NCBI GenBank assembly: GCA_964651475.1
Contig: CAZYXV010000009.1
Coordinates: forward strand, 62,001-126,000
Reading direction: 5' to 3'
Source of the DNA: JBGSMF01 sp964651475
Lineage (GTDB): Bacteria > Chloroflexota > Anaerolineae > Fen-1058
DNA: 64,000 nt
The notes beneath the pieces are model-generated. The model was not told the origin of the DNA and did no database searches. It saw nothing but the letters and a program-made list of their open reading frames with translations. Shown here piece by piece: positions 16,560-24,917 of the stretch (positions within the stretch are counted from its first letter, which is position 1; every line of letters starts with the position of its first letter). The position numbers and the translations under genes were made by a program.

Positions 16560-17972
16560 ATGCTTTCCACTTATCCACCCGACCAGAGAGAAGAGCAAGC
16601 TCTCAAAGAGCAACTGCGACTTTGGGCGTTTACTGATTCGTTACCCCCCCCGGAAATTTTAACGCGGATACGTCGAACGCTGACAGCGCGTGAAAGGTTA
16701 GCTGCACTCTTGGAAGGCGAATTGAATTTTCACGGTGAGAATAGCAGTTATGCTTCACATGATTTGCATGCGTTCGCTGCCAAATTTCCTCCCCAATTAC
16801 CACGCGTTTTCATGCGCGGTTTAACCGGCCCTGGCGATATTGTACTTGACCCTATGATGGGGTCAGGAACAACTGTAGTCGAGGCTTTGCTTGAAGGGCG
16901 TTGTGGAATTGGCTTGGATATTGATCCATTAGCTCTACGTCTGAGCCGCGCCAAGACAACGCCATTGAATGTAGATAGCCTACGTGAGGCTGGTTACAAG
17001 ATGCTTTCACAGGCAAATGCTCTGTTATCTGATAGGCAAGTGCTTACACAAAGTATAGAGTTATTTGACGAGCGCACAAAGAAATTTATTGATTATTGGT
17101 TTTTGCCAACTACTCAATATGAACTTACGGCCTTGGTATTGGCTTTGCAAGATGTAAAAGATGTATCAATTCGTCGTTTCCTTGAGTTGACGTTTTCCTC
17201 TATCATTGTTACTAAATCAGGGGGAGTGACTCGTGCACGAGATTTGGCGCACAGTCGCCCACACTTGGATGAAACCAAAAGTCCCAAGAATGCGCTTGAA
17301 CAATTTTCGCTTCGATTGCGCAAGAACCTTGTCAGTATGGCTCATCTCAAGACGAATGGTACAATGGCAACTCCGTTGGCAGGGGATGCCCGACGTATGC
17401 CATTCGCGGATGGGGTTGTGGATCTCATAATCACTTCCCCGCCATACGCCAATGCTATAGATTATATGCGCGCACACAAATTCTCGTTAGTGTGGCTGGG
17501 TAAGTCAGTCACAACTTTGTCTAAATTGCGAGCAGATTATATCGGTTCTGAGCGTATCGGGCAGGCCCAATACACTGTATTACCAGATAGACCAGAAAGA
17601 GTTATCCAGCAATTGGCAAAGTGTGATAAGAGCAAAGCGGCTATTCTGCGCAAATATTTTACTGAAATGAGATATGTGTTGACTGAAATGTATCGTGTCC
17701 TCCGTAATGAATCAGCCGCGATTGTTGTGGTGGGTTCATCAGTGATGCGCAATATTGATGTTGAGACCCATTATTGTTTAGCTGATATTGCTGCTGGACT
17801 AGGATTTGACGTTGTAGGAATAGCCCAACGTGTTCTTGATCGAAACAAGCGTATGATGCCAGCCCGCTTTGGCAAGAAGACCGATTCGGTTATAGAGCAG
17901 CGAATGCATGAAGAATATGTTATCGGCCTTTTGAAATCTAGTCTCGGGGGAGGATTACATGCCGACTCGTGA
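16560..17972 (+). CDS. DNA (adenine- or cytosine-N4) methyltransferase of a restriction-modification pair
   Basis: Modifies DNA, presumably to protect against the nuclease encoded next. SAM motif I is DPMMGSGTTVVEA and the catalytic motif IV is TSPPYANAIDY. Motif I precedes motif IV, with a long putative recognition segment between and after them. The start is placed at ATG 16560 behind AAGGGA; an in-frame ATG at 16527 would add 11 residues. The DNA is clearly AT-richer than its neighbours (19 G/C of 60 bases at 17041-17100 against 43 of 60 at 19441-19500), a sign of transfer. Methylated base and target site cannot be read from the sequence. The 3' end overlaps the next gene by 14 bases. Confidence 0.85.
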   Translation: MLSTYPPDQREEQALKEQLRLWAFTDSLPPPEILTRIRRTLTARERLAALLEGELNFHGENSSYASHDLHAFAAKFPPQLPRVFMRGLTGPGDIVLDPMMGSGTTVVEALLEGRCGIGLDIDPLALRLSRAKTTPLNVDSLREAGYKMLSQANALLSDRQVLTQSIELFDERTKKFIDYWFLPTTQYELTALVLALQDVKDVSIRRFLELTFSSIIVTKSGGVTRARDLAHSRPHLDETKSPKNALEQFSLRLRKNLVSMAHLKTNGTMATPLAGDARRMPFADGVVDLIITSPPYANAIDYMRAHKFSLVWLGKSVTTLSKLRADYIGSERIGQAQYTVLPDRPERVIQQLAKCDKSKAAILRKYFTEMRYVLTEMYRVLRNESAAIVVVGSSVMRNIDVETHYCLADIAAGLGFDVVGIAQRVLDRNKRMMPARFGKKTDSVIEQRMHEEYVIGLLKSSLGGGLHADS

Positions 17973-18795
17973 ACAAACCATCGCTGATGCTGTTCGGATA
18001 TTTGAGCTTGCAAAGTATCCTTCTGGATTGGATGTAACAACAGCATGGTTGGGAGTTTACCAGACGCTTTTGTGGTATGAGCCAGTTAATTGGTTAGAAT
18101 TTAGCGACTTGCCTCATATTATTGACGCTGATAAATTGCGCCCTGCCTCGCCTGCCAAGAAACATACTTGGACCAGTCCAAATGCTTGGCAACGACGAGC
18201 CGAAGCTCTTGGTGCATATTTGGCTGAACAGTTGGGATGCCATAAGGATGATGTACCTGGTAAATTTGATTTATTAATGAAACAGCCTGATTACGAAGGA
18301 ATGCAACGACAGAATACCTTGGGCATCGCCTTCACAGGCTTGATCAAACATATTTTAGAGAGGTTTGGCTCTGCAAACATAACCTATGAGACCGAAGTCG
18401 AAGCCACAACTGTTTTTCCGGGTATCACTTTTCCTGGCCGCAGTAGTACTCCTCGCATGGACCTGCTTGCCAGATGCAATGGAATTCCACGAGCGATTAT
18501 TTCGGCAAAGTGGAGCGTGCGCCACGACCGGCTAAGTGACATCACAAATGAATGTCCAGTTTATAAAGCTGCTTATCAACGAATCTATAGACAAGCTCGC
18601 CGTGACGATTTATTGTATTATGTGTTCACTAATGAATACGACCCATCCCGCCTCAATAAAATGCTTGATGATACATGTGTAGATGGTGTAATTCACGTAC
18701 ACAAGTCCGCGGTTGTGAACGTATGCAAGTTGGATGGCAGGCTGACACGTCTAATTGACTTGGCAGATTTTGTCACTTACACACTATCCTGGTGA
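17959..18795 (+). CDS. Putative type II restriction endonuclease, PD-(D/E)xK-like
   Basis: A 278-residue protein with no family I can name for certain. It is overlapped by the methyltransferase gene and shares its AT-rich composition. A candidate nuclease core is PRMDLLARCNG followed by IISAKWSVRHDR (about 170-192): an acidic residue on one strand and an S-x-K in place of the usual E-x-K on the next. That is compatible with a PD-(D/E)xK fold. The basic stretch after it could contact DNA. The nuclease call rests mainly on the pairing with the methyltransferase and this motif. A specificity or control protein is the main alternative. Confidence 0.6.
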   Translation: MPTREQTIADAVRIFELAKYPSGLDVTTAWLGVYQTLLWYEPVNWLEFSDLPHIIDADKLRPASPAKKHTWTSPNAWQRRAEALGAYLAEQLGCHKDDVPGKFDLLMKQPDYEGMQRQNTLGIAFTGLIKHILERFGSANITYETEVEATTVFPGITFPGRSSTPRMDLLARCNGIPRAIISAKWSVRHDRLSDITNECPVYKAAYQRIYRQARRDDLLYYVFTNEYDPSRLNKMLDDTCVDGVIHVHKSAVVNVCKLDGRLTRLIDLADFVTYTLSW

Positions 18796-18815
18796 TAAAT
18801 CGTAAGGAGGTTGTC

Positions 18816-20258
18816 TTGAAGGATCTGATCGAACGAGCTTTGAACGTTGCCCAGCTCAAGGGCGCAGCGTATGCGGATGTGCGCGTCATTCACTACGCCG
18901 AGCAATCCATCGCCGCCAAAAACGGCGTGGTCGAAGCGTTGGGGCAATCGGAAAGCCACGGCTTTGGCGTGCGCGTCATTGCCGACGGGGCGTGGGGCTT
19001 TGCTTCCAGCGCCGACCTCAGCCTGGCTGAAGCCGAGCGCGTGGCGGCGCTGGCGGTGAGCATTGCCCGCGCCAGCGCGCTGGTCAAGGAGCAAGATGTG
19101 GATATTGGCCCGCAGGTGGTCGAGCGTGGGACTTATCGCACGCCGATACAGATTGATCCGTTCGACATCCCGCTCGAAAGCAAGATCGAAACATTGTTGC
19201 AGGCCAACGCGGCGATGCGTAAAGCGCCCGGCGTCAAAGTGGCGCGCGGCGAAATCGCCGCGTTGCGCCAGAACAAGACATTCGCCAGCACCGAGGGCAG
19301 CTATGTCGAGCAAGACATCGTCGAAACCGGCTGCGGCATCGAGGCCGTCGCCGTCGCCGACGGCGAAATCCAGGTGCGCTCGTACCCCAACTCGGTGGGG
19401 CGGCACCAGGTCACGCGCGGGTACGAATTTGTCACAGAGATGGACTTGCCCGGCAACGCCGAACGGGTGGGCGCCGAAGCAGAGGCGCTCTTGACGGCGG
19501 ACGTTTGCCCCAGCGGCGACATGACGCTCATCATTGGCTCGTCGCAACTGGCGCTCCAGGTCCACGAAAGCTGCGGCCACCCCATCGAACTGGATCGCGT
19601 CTTTGGCAGCGAGGCGGCCTATGCCGGCACGTCGTTCCTGACTACCGAAAAACTGGGCACGTTTCGGTATGGCTCGCCCGTCGTCAACCTGACCGCCGAA
19701 TCGCTCACGCCGGGCGGATTGGGCACATTTGGATGGGACGACGAGGGTGTGCCGGCTACCTCGACGCCAATTGTGCGCGACGGCATATTCGTGGGCTATC
19801 TGATGAGCCGCGAGACGGCGCGCAAGTTGGGCAAAACCTCCAATGCGTGCATGCGCGCCAGCGGGTGGAATCGCATGCCAATCGTCCGCATGATTAACGT
19901 CAACCTGGAGCCAGGCGAATGGACGTTGGATGATTTGATCGCCGATACCGACGATGGCATCTTGATGGATACTAATCGTTCGTGGTCCATTGACGACAGG
20001 CGGCTGAATTTTCAGTTTGGCACCGAGATTGCTTACGAGATCAAGGACGGCAAATTGGGGCGCTTGCTCAAGAACGCCACCTACACTGGCATCACGCCGC
20101 AATTCTGGGGCAGTTGCGATGCCGTGTGCAATCGTGACCATTGGGTGGTGTGGGGCACGCCCAATTGCGGCAAAGGCCAGCCGCCCCAGGTGGCGCACAC
20201 CGGGCACGGCGCCGCGCCGGCGCGCTTTCGCAACGTGCGGGTTGGAGTGTTGAAGTAA
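18816..20258 (+). CDS. tldD: TldD metalloprotease subunit
   Basis: With TldE/PmbA it forms a zinc-dependent heterodimeric peptidase that degrades unfolded peptides. In E. coli it takes part in microcin B17 and CcdA processing. The 480-residue product carries the zinc motif HESCGHPIE (HExxxH, about residue 253), which occurs in TldD but not in the partner. The start is TTG 18816 with AAGGAGG at 18804-18810; a GTG at 18792 lacks a ribosome-binding site. The partner gene follows 12 bases later. No ribosomally made peptide precursor was recognised nearby, so a housekeeping role is as likely as peptide maturation. Confidence 0.93.
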   Translation: MKDLIERALNVAQLKGAAYADVRVIHYAEQSIAAKNGVVEALGQSESHGFGVRVIADGAWGFASSADLSLAEAERVAALAVSIARASALVKEQDVDIGPQVVERGTYRTPIQIDPFDIPLESKIETLLQANAAMRKAPGVKVARGEIAALRQNKTFASTEGSYVEQDIVETGCGIEAVAVADGEIQVRSYPNSVGRHQVTRGYEFVTEMDLPGNAERVGAEAEALLTADVCPSGDMTLIIGSSQLALQVHESCGHPIELDRVFGSEAAYAGTSFLTTEKLGTFRYGSPVVNLTAESLTPGGLGTFGWDDEGVPATSTPIVRDGIFVGYLMSRETARKLGKTSNACMRASGWNRMPIVRMINVNLEPGEWTLDDLIADTDDGILMDTNRSWSIDDRRLNFQFGTEIAYEIKDGKLGRLLKNATYTGITPQFWGSCDAVCNRDHWVVWGTPNCGKGQPPQVAHTGHGAAPARFRNVRVGVLK

Positions 20259-20270
20259 AAGGAGTCTATT

Positions 20271-21611
20271 GTGCTGGGACAATCGAAAATCCAGGATATT
20301 CTCAAGCGCGTGCTGGCGCTTTCAAAAGCCGACGAAACCGAAGCTGTGTTGCTGGTTGAAGACAGCGCGCTCACGCGGTTCGCCAACAACGTCATCCACC
20401 AAAATGTGGCGGAAGTCAATACCACGGTCACGCTTCGCGTGGTTTTGGGCAAGCGCGTGGGTGTGGCGACCACTAACGATACGTCGGAAGCTGGCCTGGC
20501 GCGCGCTGCGGAAAATGCTCAAGCGATTGCCAAGCTGCAACCCGAAAACCCTGATTTCCCCGGCCTGCCACAGCCACTGCCGTTTGAGCCTGTGGCTGCC
20601 TTTGATGCGGCGGCGGCGGGGGCCTCGGCCGAGTGGCGCGCGCGCGCTGTGGGTGCGATTTGCAAACAGGCCGGGTCGGCCCACCTCAACGGGGCCGGCG
20701 CGTTGAGCACCGGCTCGCACGAGCTGGGGGTGGCGAACTCGCACGGTGTGATGGCCTATCACGCTCTATCTCACATTGACCTGACCACGGTGGTGATGGC
20801 CGACAGCGGTTCGGGTTACGCCAACCGTTCGGCCTGGCACCTGAGCGACGTTGACGTGGAGGCCTTGGGGCAAGATGCGGTGAACGGCGCGCTGCGCTCG
20901 CGGCAGCCGCGGGCGATCGAGCCTGGCGCCTATACTGTCATTCTCATGCCGTATGCCACACTCGATATGGTGAGTATGCTGGCTTACGTGGGCATGGGAG
21001 CGCAGGCGGTGCAAGAAAGTCGCAGTTGGATGAATGATCGCATTGGGCAACCCCTGATGTCGCCTGACATCAGCATTTGGGACGACGGGCGTGACCTGGC
21101 CGGGCTTCCCGTACCATTTGATTTCGAGGGCGTGCCCAAGCGGCGCGTAGACATTATCACGGCAGGTGTGCCGCAAGGGCCGGTGTACGATACCTTGACG
21201 GCCAGCCACGAATCGGCTATGACCTCGACCGGTCACGCTCTGCCCGCTCCCAATACTTTTGGCCCGATTCCACTTCACCTGGTCATGGGGGCGGGCGCGG
21301 CCACGCTCGATGAAATGATCCGCTCGACCGAGCGCGGGCTGCTGGTATCGCGTTTCTGGTACACGCGCGTCGTCCATCCCCGCGATTGCGTCATCACCGG
21401 CATGACGCGCGATGGCCTGTACCTGATCGAACATGGCGAGGTTGCTTATCCGGTGAGAAATATGCGTTTCACGCAGGGATACGTGCCGGCGCTGGCCGGC
21501 GTGGAAAGCGTCGGAAACGAGTTGTGGACCTTGGGCGACGAACTGGGCGCGGCGCGCGTGCCGGCGCTCAAACTGCGCGAATTCACCTTCACCGGGACTA
21601 CCGAGTTTTAA
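20271..21611 (+). CDS. pmbA: TldE/PmbA metalloprotease partner subunit
   Basis: A 446-residue partner of TldD with the same fold but no HExxxH motif, as expected for the non-catalytic half. Family stretches include HLSDVDVEALGQDAV, the GAYTVILMPYATLDMVSML region and the C-terminal GLYLIEHGEVAYPVRNMRFTQ block. The start is GTG 20271 with AAAAGGAG just ahead. It is directly downstream of tldD, so the two subunits are made from one mRNA. Confidence 0.92.
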   Translation: MLGQSKIQDILKRVLALSKADETEAVLLVEDSALTRFANNVIHQNVAEVNTTVTLRVVLGKRVGVATTNDTSEAGLARAAENAQAIAKLQPENPDFPGLPQPLPFEPVAAFDAAAAGASAEWRARAVGAICKQAGSAHLNGAGALSTGSHELGVANSHGVMAYHALSHIDLTTVVMADSGSGYANRSAWHLSDVDVEALGQDAVNGALRSRQPRAIEPGAYTVILMPYATLDMVSMLAYVGMGAQAVQESRSWMNDRIGQPLMSPDISIWDDGRDLAGLPVPFDFEGVPKRRVDIITAGVPQGPVYDTLTASHESAMTSTGHALPAPNTFGPIPLHLVMGAGAATLDEMIRSTERGLLVSRFWYTRVVHPRDCVITGMTRDGLYLIEHGEVAYPVRNMRFTQGYVPALAGVESVGNELWTLGDELGAARVPALKLREFTFTGTTEF

Positions 21612-21629
21612 TATCAGGGCCCCTGGTCC

Positions 21630-22694
21630 ATGATTATCATTGATGGCGCTTTTGGCGAAGGCGGCGGGCAGATTGTGCGCAGCGCCCTGTCTCTCTCAAT
21701 GCTCACCGGTCAGGCCGTGCGCATCGAGGCGATCCGCGCCGGGCGCAGCAAGTCCGGCTTGCAGGCGCAGCACCTGACGGCCGTGCGCGCGGCGGCGGTG
21801 GTATGTCGCGCATCGCTGCGCGGCGACGCGCTCGGTTCGATGACGTTAGAGTTTGTCCCGCAGACCTGCGAGATTTCGCAAGACTATGACTTTGACGTGG
21901 CCGAAGCGCGCCATGGCAGCAGCGCTGGCTCGGTCACGCTGGTCTTTCAGACTGTGTTTCTGCCGCTGGCGCTGGTAGGCGGCCCAAGCCGGCTGATCAT
22001 TCACGGCGGCACGCACGTACCATGGAGCCCGCCTGTGCCTTACCTCAGGCACGTGTTCTTGCCGGCGGTGTGGCAGATGGGACTGCGCGCCGAGGTGACG
22101 TTAAATCGCTATGGATGGTACCCCGCCGGAGGCGGTGAAGCGGAATTTAAAATCTCCACCACTTCTCAATCTCCACTCTCCACTCTCCAGCTCACGCAGC
22201 GCGGCGAATTGAGAAAGGTGTGGGGGGTGGCGGCGGTATCAAACTTGCCCAGCCACATTGCGCAGCGCATGGCGAGCCGGGCCGCAAATATACTCAAGGC
22301 GGGCGGCCTCAGGCCGGACAAGCTCGAAGCTGCGCACGTGGAAGCGACCGGCCCCGGCGTGGGCATCTTTATATTCGCAGAGTACGAGCATATCGCGGCC
22401 GGTTTTTGCGCTTACGGGCGCAAGGGGCTGCCCGCCGAAAAAGTGGCTGAGGAAGCCTGCGACGAATTGCTGGCGCATCACCACAGCGGCGCGGCGGTTG
22501 ACCCGCACCTGGCCGATCAGCTAATGTTGCCGGCTGCGTTGGCCCGCGCCCCATCGCAGTGGACGACCAGCCGCGTGACGCGGCACTTGCTGACCAACGC
22601 GTGGGTGGCGCGGCAGTTTGTTGAGTGTAAAATTGACATCACGGGTGAAGAAGGCCTGCCGGGTCGTGTTATCGTCACGCCGGCCGGCGAGTGA
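21630..22694 (+). CDS. rtcA: RNA 3'-terminal phosphate cyclase
   Basis: Converts RNA 3'-phosphate to a 2',3'-cyclic phosphate using ATP. The 354-residue product begins with the family signature DGAFGEGGGQIVRSALSLS. It also has GRSKSGLQAQHLT, YPAGGGEAEF, and the late block DPHLADQLMLPAAL whose His corresponds to the adenylated residue in E. coli RtcA. A Ser/Thr/Gln-rich stretch around residues 174-190 (CTCCACTCTCC words in DNA) looks inserted compared with relatives. No rtcB or rtcR is nearby. The ribosome-binding site ahead of ATG 21630 is weak. RNase Z, another RNA 3'-end enzyme, follows. Confidence 0.92.
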   Translation: MIIIDGAFGEGGGQIVRSALSLSMLTGQAVRIEAIRAGRSKSGLQAQHLTAVRAAAVVCRASLRGDALGSMTLEFVPQTCEISQDYDFDVAEARHGSSAGSVTLVFQTVFLPLALVGGPSRLIIHGGTHVPWSPPVPYLRHVFLPAVWQMGLRAEVTLNRYGWYPAGGGEAEFKISTTSQSPLSTLQLTQRGELRKVWGVAAVSNLPSHIAQRMASRAANILKAGGLRPDKLEAAHVEATGPGVGIFIFAEYEHIAAGFCAYGRKGLPAEKVAEEACDELLAHHHSGAAVDPHLADQLMLPAALARAPSQWTTSRVTRHLLTNAWVARQFVECKIDITGEEGLPGRVIVTPAGE

Positions 22695-22724
22695 CTTGTG
22701 TTCATCGTCCAGCACGGGTGTATC

Positions 22725-23714
22725 ATGTTTGAAATCGTTTTTTTAGGCACGTCCGCATCCGCGCCATCGGTTCACCGGGGCCTTTCGGCCCAAATTGTGT
22801 TGTATCGCCACTATCGTTTTTTGATTGATTGCGGCGAGGGCACGCAGCGCCAACTGCTCACCAGTGGGCTGGGCTTTAAGCGGCTGGACCGTATTCTGTT
22901 GACGCACGGCCATCTCGATCACATTCTGGGGTTGGCGGGGCTGCTCAGCACGTTTATGCGCTGGGAGACGATTGAAAAGATGGATATTTACGGCGGGCGG
23001 CACACGCTCGACCGGGTGCGCGATTTGCTATATCGCGTCGTGCTGCGCGGCGTCAAGCCGCCCCTGCCGCTGGCGTTCAACGAGATCAAGGCGGGCCGCT
23101 TGATGCAAGACGAGTTTTTTGAACTGCATACTTTTCCAGTCACGCACCGCGGCGCGACCGGCTGCTTTGGGTTTCTGTTTAGGGAAAAATCGCGCCGCCC
23201 GTTTTTGAACGAGCAGGCCGAGCTGTTGGGAGTGCCGCGCGGCCCCGAGCGCAAATTGTTGGTGGGCGGTCAGGCCATCACCTTGCCAGACGGGCGAGTG
23301 GTTCGGCCCGATGACGTGTTGGGGCCGGAAATCAAAGGCGCCACGCTGGCCGTCGTCGGCGACGCCGGGCGCACGGATGATTTGACGGCGCACGTGCAAG
23401 GTGTGGATGCCCTGGTCATCGAAGCGACATATTTGAGCATGGAGGCAGAGATGGCGGCCGAATACGGCCACCTGACGGCGGGCCAGGCGGCGAGCCTAGC
23501 GCAGCAGGCCGGCGTCCGGCATCTCATTCTCACACACATCTCGCGGCGCTATCACGAACGAGACGTGATTGCCGAAGCGCAAGCTATTTTCCCCAACACC
23601 AGCGTGGCGCGCGACTTGGATCGGTACACCATTTCCAGGGAGGGCGTCAGGCTCGTTCCGCCTGAAGGGTCCCCTGGTTTTGAGAGCGAGGAGGTGAATC
23701 ATGTCGGTACGTAA
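22725..23714 (+). CDS. rnz: Ribonuclease Z
   Basis: A metallo-beta-lactamase-fold endonuclease that removes the 3' trailer of tRNA precursors. The zinc motif is LTHGHLDHILGLAGL. Further ligands lie at HRGATGCFGF, VGDAGRTDDL and LTHISRRYHERDVIAEA. The product has about 329 residues, near the usual 305-330. The start ATG 22725 fits the conserved N-terminus (FEIVFLGTSASAPS); a GTG 27 bases earlier is possible and neither has a good ribosome-binding site. A GAGGAGGTG near the end of the gene serves the next gene, whose start overlaps by 14 bases. Confidence 0.92.
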   Translation: MFEIVFLGTSASAPSVHRGLSAQIVLYRHYRFLIDCGEGTQRQLLTSGLGFKRLDRILLTHGHLDHILGLAGLLSTFMRWETIEKMDIYGGRHTLDRVRDLLYRVVLRGVKPPLPLAFNEIKAGRLMQDEFFELHTFPVTHRGATGCFGFLFREKSRRPFLNEQAELLGVPRGPERKLLVGGQAITLPDGRVVRPDDVLGPEIKGATLAVVGDAGRTDDLTAHVQGVDALVIEATYLSMEAEMAAEYGHLTAGQAASLAQQAGVRHLILTHISRRYHERDVIAEAQAIFPNTSVARDLDRYTISREGVRLVPPEGSPGFESEEVNHVGT

Positions 23715-23994
23715 GGCGAGCATATTAGAGTTGGCGACGGCAGCGTATGATCTGGATGTGGGGGTGATGCGTGGACGATTGTCTCGCCGGGCTGATGGAA
23801 GGTGGGAAGTTGACGGGCGAGATATTAACGAATGGCTGACAGGGTACGATGGGCAGGAAATTATATTGATTGCCGCCTCACTCAATGATCCGCGCGATGT
23901 GCCCCAGCGCACTTGCCCGCGCTGCGGGCGCGACTATCGGGGCGCGTATTGCCCGCATTGCCACGAGGCGCGCCTCAGGCTGCGAGGAGGATAA
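23701..23994 (+). CDS. Small zinc-ribbon protein of unknown function
   Basis: 97 residues, family not recognised. The N-terminal part (about 5-50) is helical, with a pattern like a small DNA-binding helix-turn-helix (ILELATAAYDLDVGVMRGRL, then a short wing-like WEVDGRDINEWL). The C-terminus is a compact zinc ribbon with two pairs of cysteines (CPRCGRDY and YCPHCHE). A strong GAGGAGGTG precedes ATG 23701, which overlaps rnz by 14 bases, so it is probably translated with rnz. It ends just before the SOS-regulated lexA promoter. A regulatory role is possible but unproven. Confidence 0.75.
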   Translation: MSVRKASILELATAAYDLDVGVMRGRLSRRADGRWEVDGRDINEWLTGYDGQEIILIAASLNDPRDVPQRTCPRCGRDYRGAYCPHCHEARLRLRGG

Positions 23995-24009
23995 CGTAAT
24001 TTTTGCCTC

Positions 24010-24038
24010 TTGACACAGAACAAGCGTTCTGGTATAAT
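24010..24038 (+). promoter_or_regulatory. Consensus promoter of lexA
   Basis: A perfect TTGACA (24010-24015) and a perfect TATAAT (24033-24038) are 17 bases apart, the strongest promoter sequence in the window. The LexA site sits in the spacer, which fits tight repression of a strong promoter. Confidence 0.9.
24017..24030 (+). promoter_or_regulatory. SOS box (LexA operator) in the lexA promoter
   Basis: AGAAC-AAGC-GTTCT is a perfect 5-bp inverted repeat matching GAAC-N4-GTTC, the Gram-positive-type SOS box. The same type has been reported for Dehalococcoides, also in the Chloroflexota. Position between -35 and -10 predicts autorepression by LexA. Confidence 0.88.
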
Positions 24039-24080
24039 TGGGATAACTTTTGGGATAACTTGTGAAATCAGGAGGTAAAC

Positions 24081-24800
24081 ATGTTAGCAGGGCGGCCAAA
24101 ACGCATTCTAGATTTTATACAGGGTTTTCTGCTAGAGCACGGCTATCCACCCAGTGTCCGGCAAATTCAGGATGGCGCAGATATTTCGTCCACATCCGTC
24201 GTCAAATACAATCTGGAAAAATTAAAAACCCTCGGCTACATCGAGCAAGACGAACGAACCTCGCGAGGGATACGCCTGGTCAATCGAGAGGGCGAAGAGG
24301 AGTTTGTGCCGGTCACGCTTGCAGGTCGCCTCAACGCAAGCGAACCTACTGCAGATGTTTCGGTTGGCGCGCGTTTGATGAGAGGGATTGAGGACGCGCT
24401 GCGCATCCCGCTGTTGGGGCGCATTGTCGCCGGCCAGCCCGTTCCCATCCCGGATAGTTTTAGCGTGGTCAGCGAAGACGCCATTATGCTCACGCGTGAT
24501 ATTGTCAAAGAACAAGAGGGGTTGTATGCGCTGCAAGTGAGCGGCGATTCGATGATTGACGCGCTGGTCAACGACGGCGACATTGTTGTGATGAAGCATG
24601 TCGAAGAGGCGCACAATGGGGAGATGGTGGCCGTCTGGCTCGACGACCGCAAAGAAACCACGCTCAAGCGTTTTTACCGGGAAAGCGGCCGCGTGCGTTT
24701 GCAGCCAGCCAACCCGCTGATGGAGCCTATTTACATCAAAGATCCAGGCAGCGTCAGGATTCAGGGCAAGGTGGTCGCCGTCATCCGCAAACTGGCCTAG
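24081..24800 (+). CDS. lexA: LexA repressor
   Basis: Represses SOS genes and cleaves itself when RecA filaments form. The 239-residue product has an N-terminal winged helix (about 1-65, with YPPSVRQIQDGADISSTSVV as recognition helix region), a linker longer than in E. coli, and a C-terminal S24 peptidase domain. The cleavage site is Ala117-Gly118 in GRIVAGQPVP. The catalytic pair is Ser157 (SGDSMID) and Lys196 (TTLKRFY). The start is ATG 24081 behind AGGAGGT. It is controlled by a consensus promoter with an SOS box. It converges with topA across a short repeat-filled gap. Confidence 0.96.
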   Translation: MLAGRPKRILDFIQGFLLEHGYPPSVRQIQDGADISSTSVVKYNLEKLKTLGYIEQDERTSRGIRLVNREGEEEFVPVTLAGRLNASEPTADVSVGARLMRGIEDALRIPLLGRIVAGQPVPIPDSFSVVSEDAIMLTRDIVKEQEGLYALQVSGDSMIDALVNDGDIVVMKHVEEAHNGEMVAVWLDDRKETTLKRFYRESGRVRLQPANPLMEPIYIKDPGSVRIQGKVVAVIRKLA

Positions 24801-24821
24801 GAGCTTATCGGAGAGACGCTC

Positions 24822-24917
24822 CACGCGCCGTCCCCGGCGCGTGCAGGCCGCCGAGGCTTCGTCGTGAGCTCAGCCGAACGGACGGCAGCCTGAGCGGGGT
24901 TCTACGACAGCCTGCTA
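24822..24917 (-). repeat. Dispersed GC-rich hairpin repeat, copy 1 (between lexA and topA)
   Basis: Read on the minus strand it matches the copy at 53802-53870 with only a few differences, apart from an extra segment of about 24 bases in this copy. It starts at the topA stop codon (CTAGCAGGCTGTC...). It ends in a strong hairpin, 24822-24830 with 24835-24843 (9 bp, 4-base loop). Between convergent genes it may act as a bidirectional terminator, though no T-run is present. Confidence 0.8.

Noticed and set aside
18816..21611. tldD-tldE as part of a ribosomal-peptide (microcin-like) cluster
   Set aside because: No precursor peptide, cyclodehydratase or exporter nearby; a housekeeping peptidase is sufficient.
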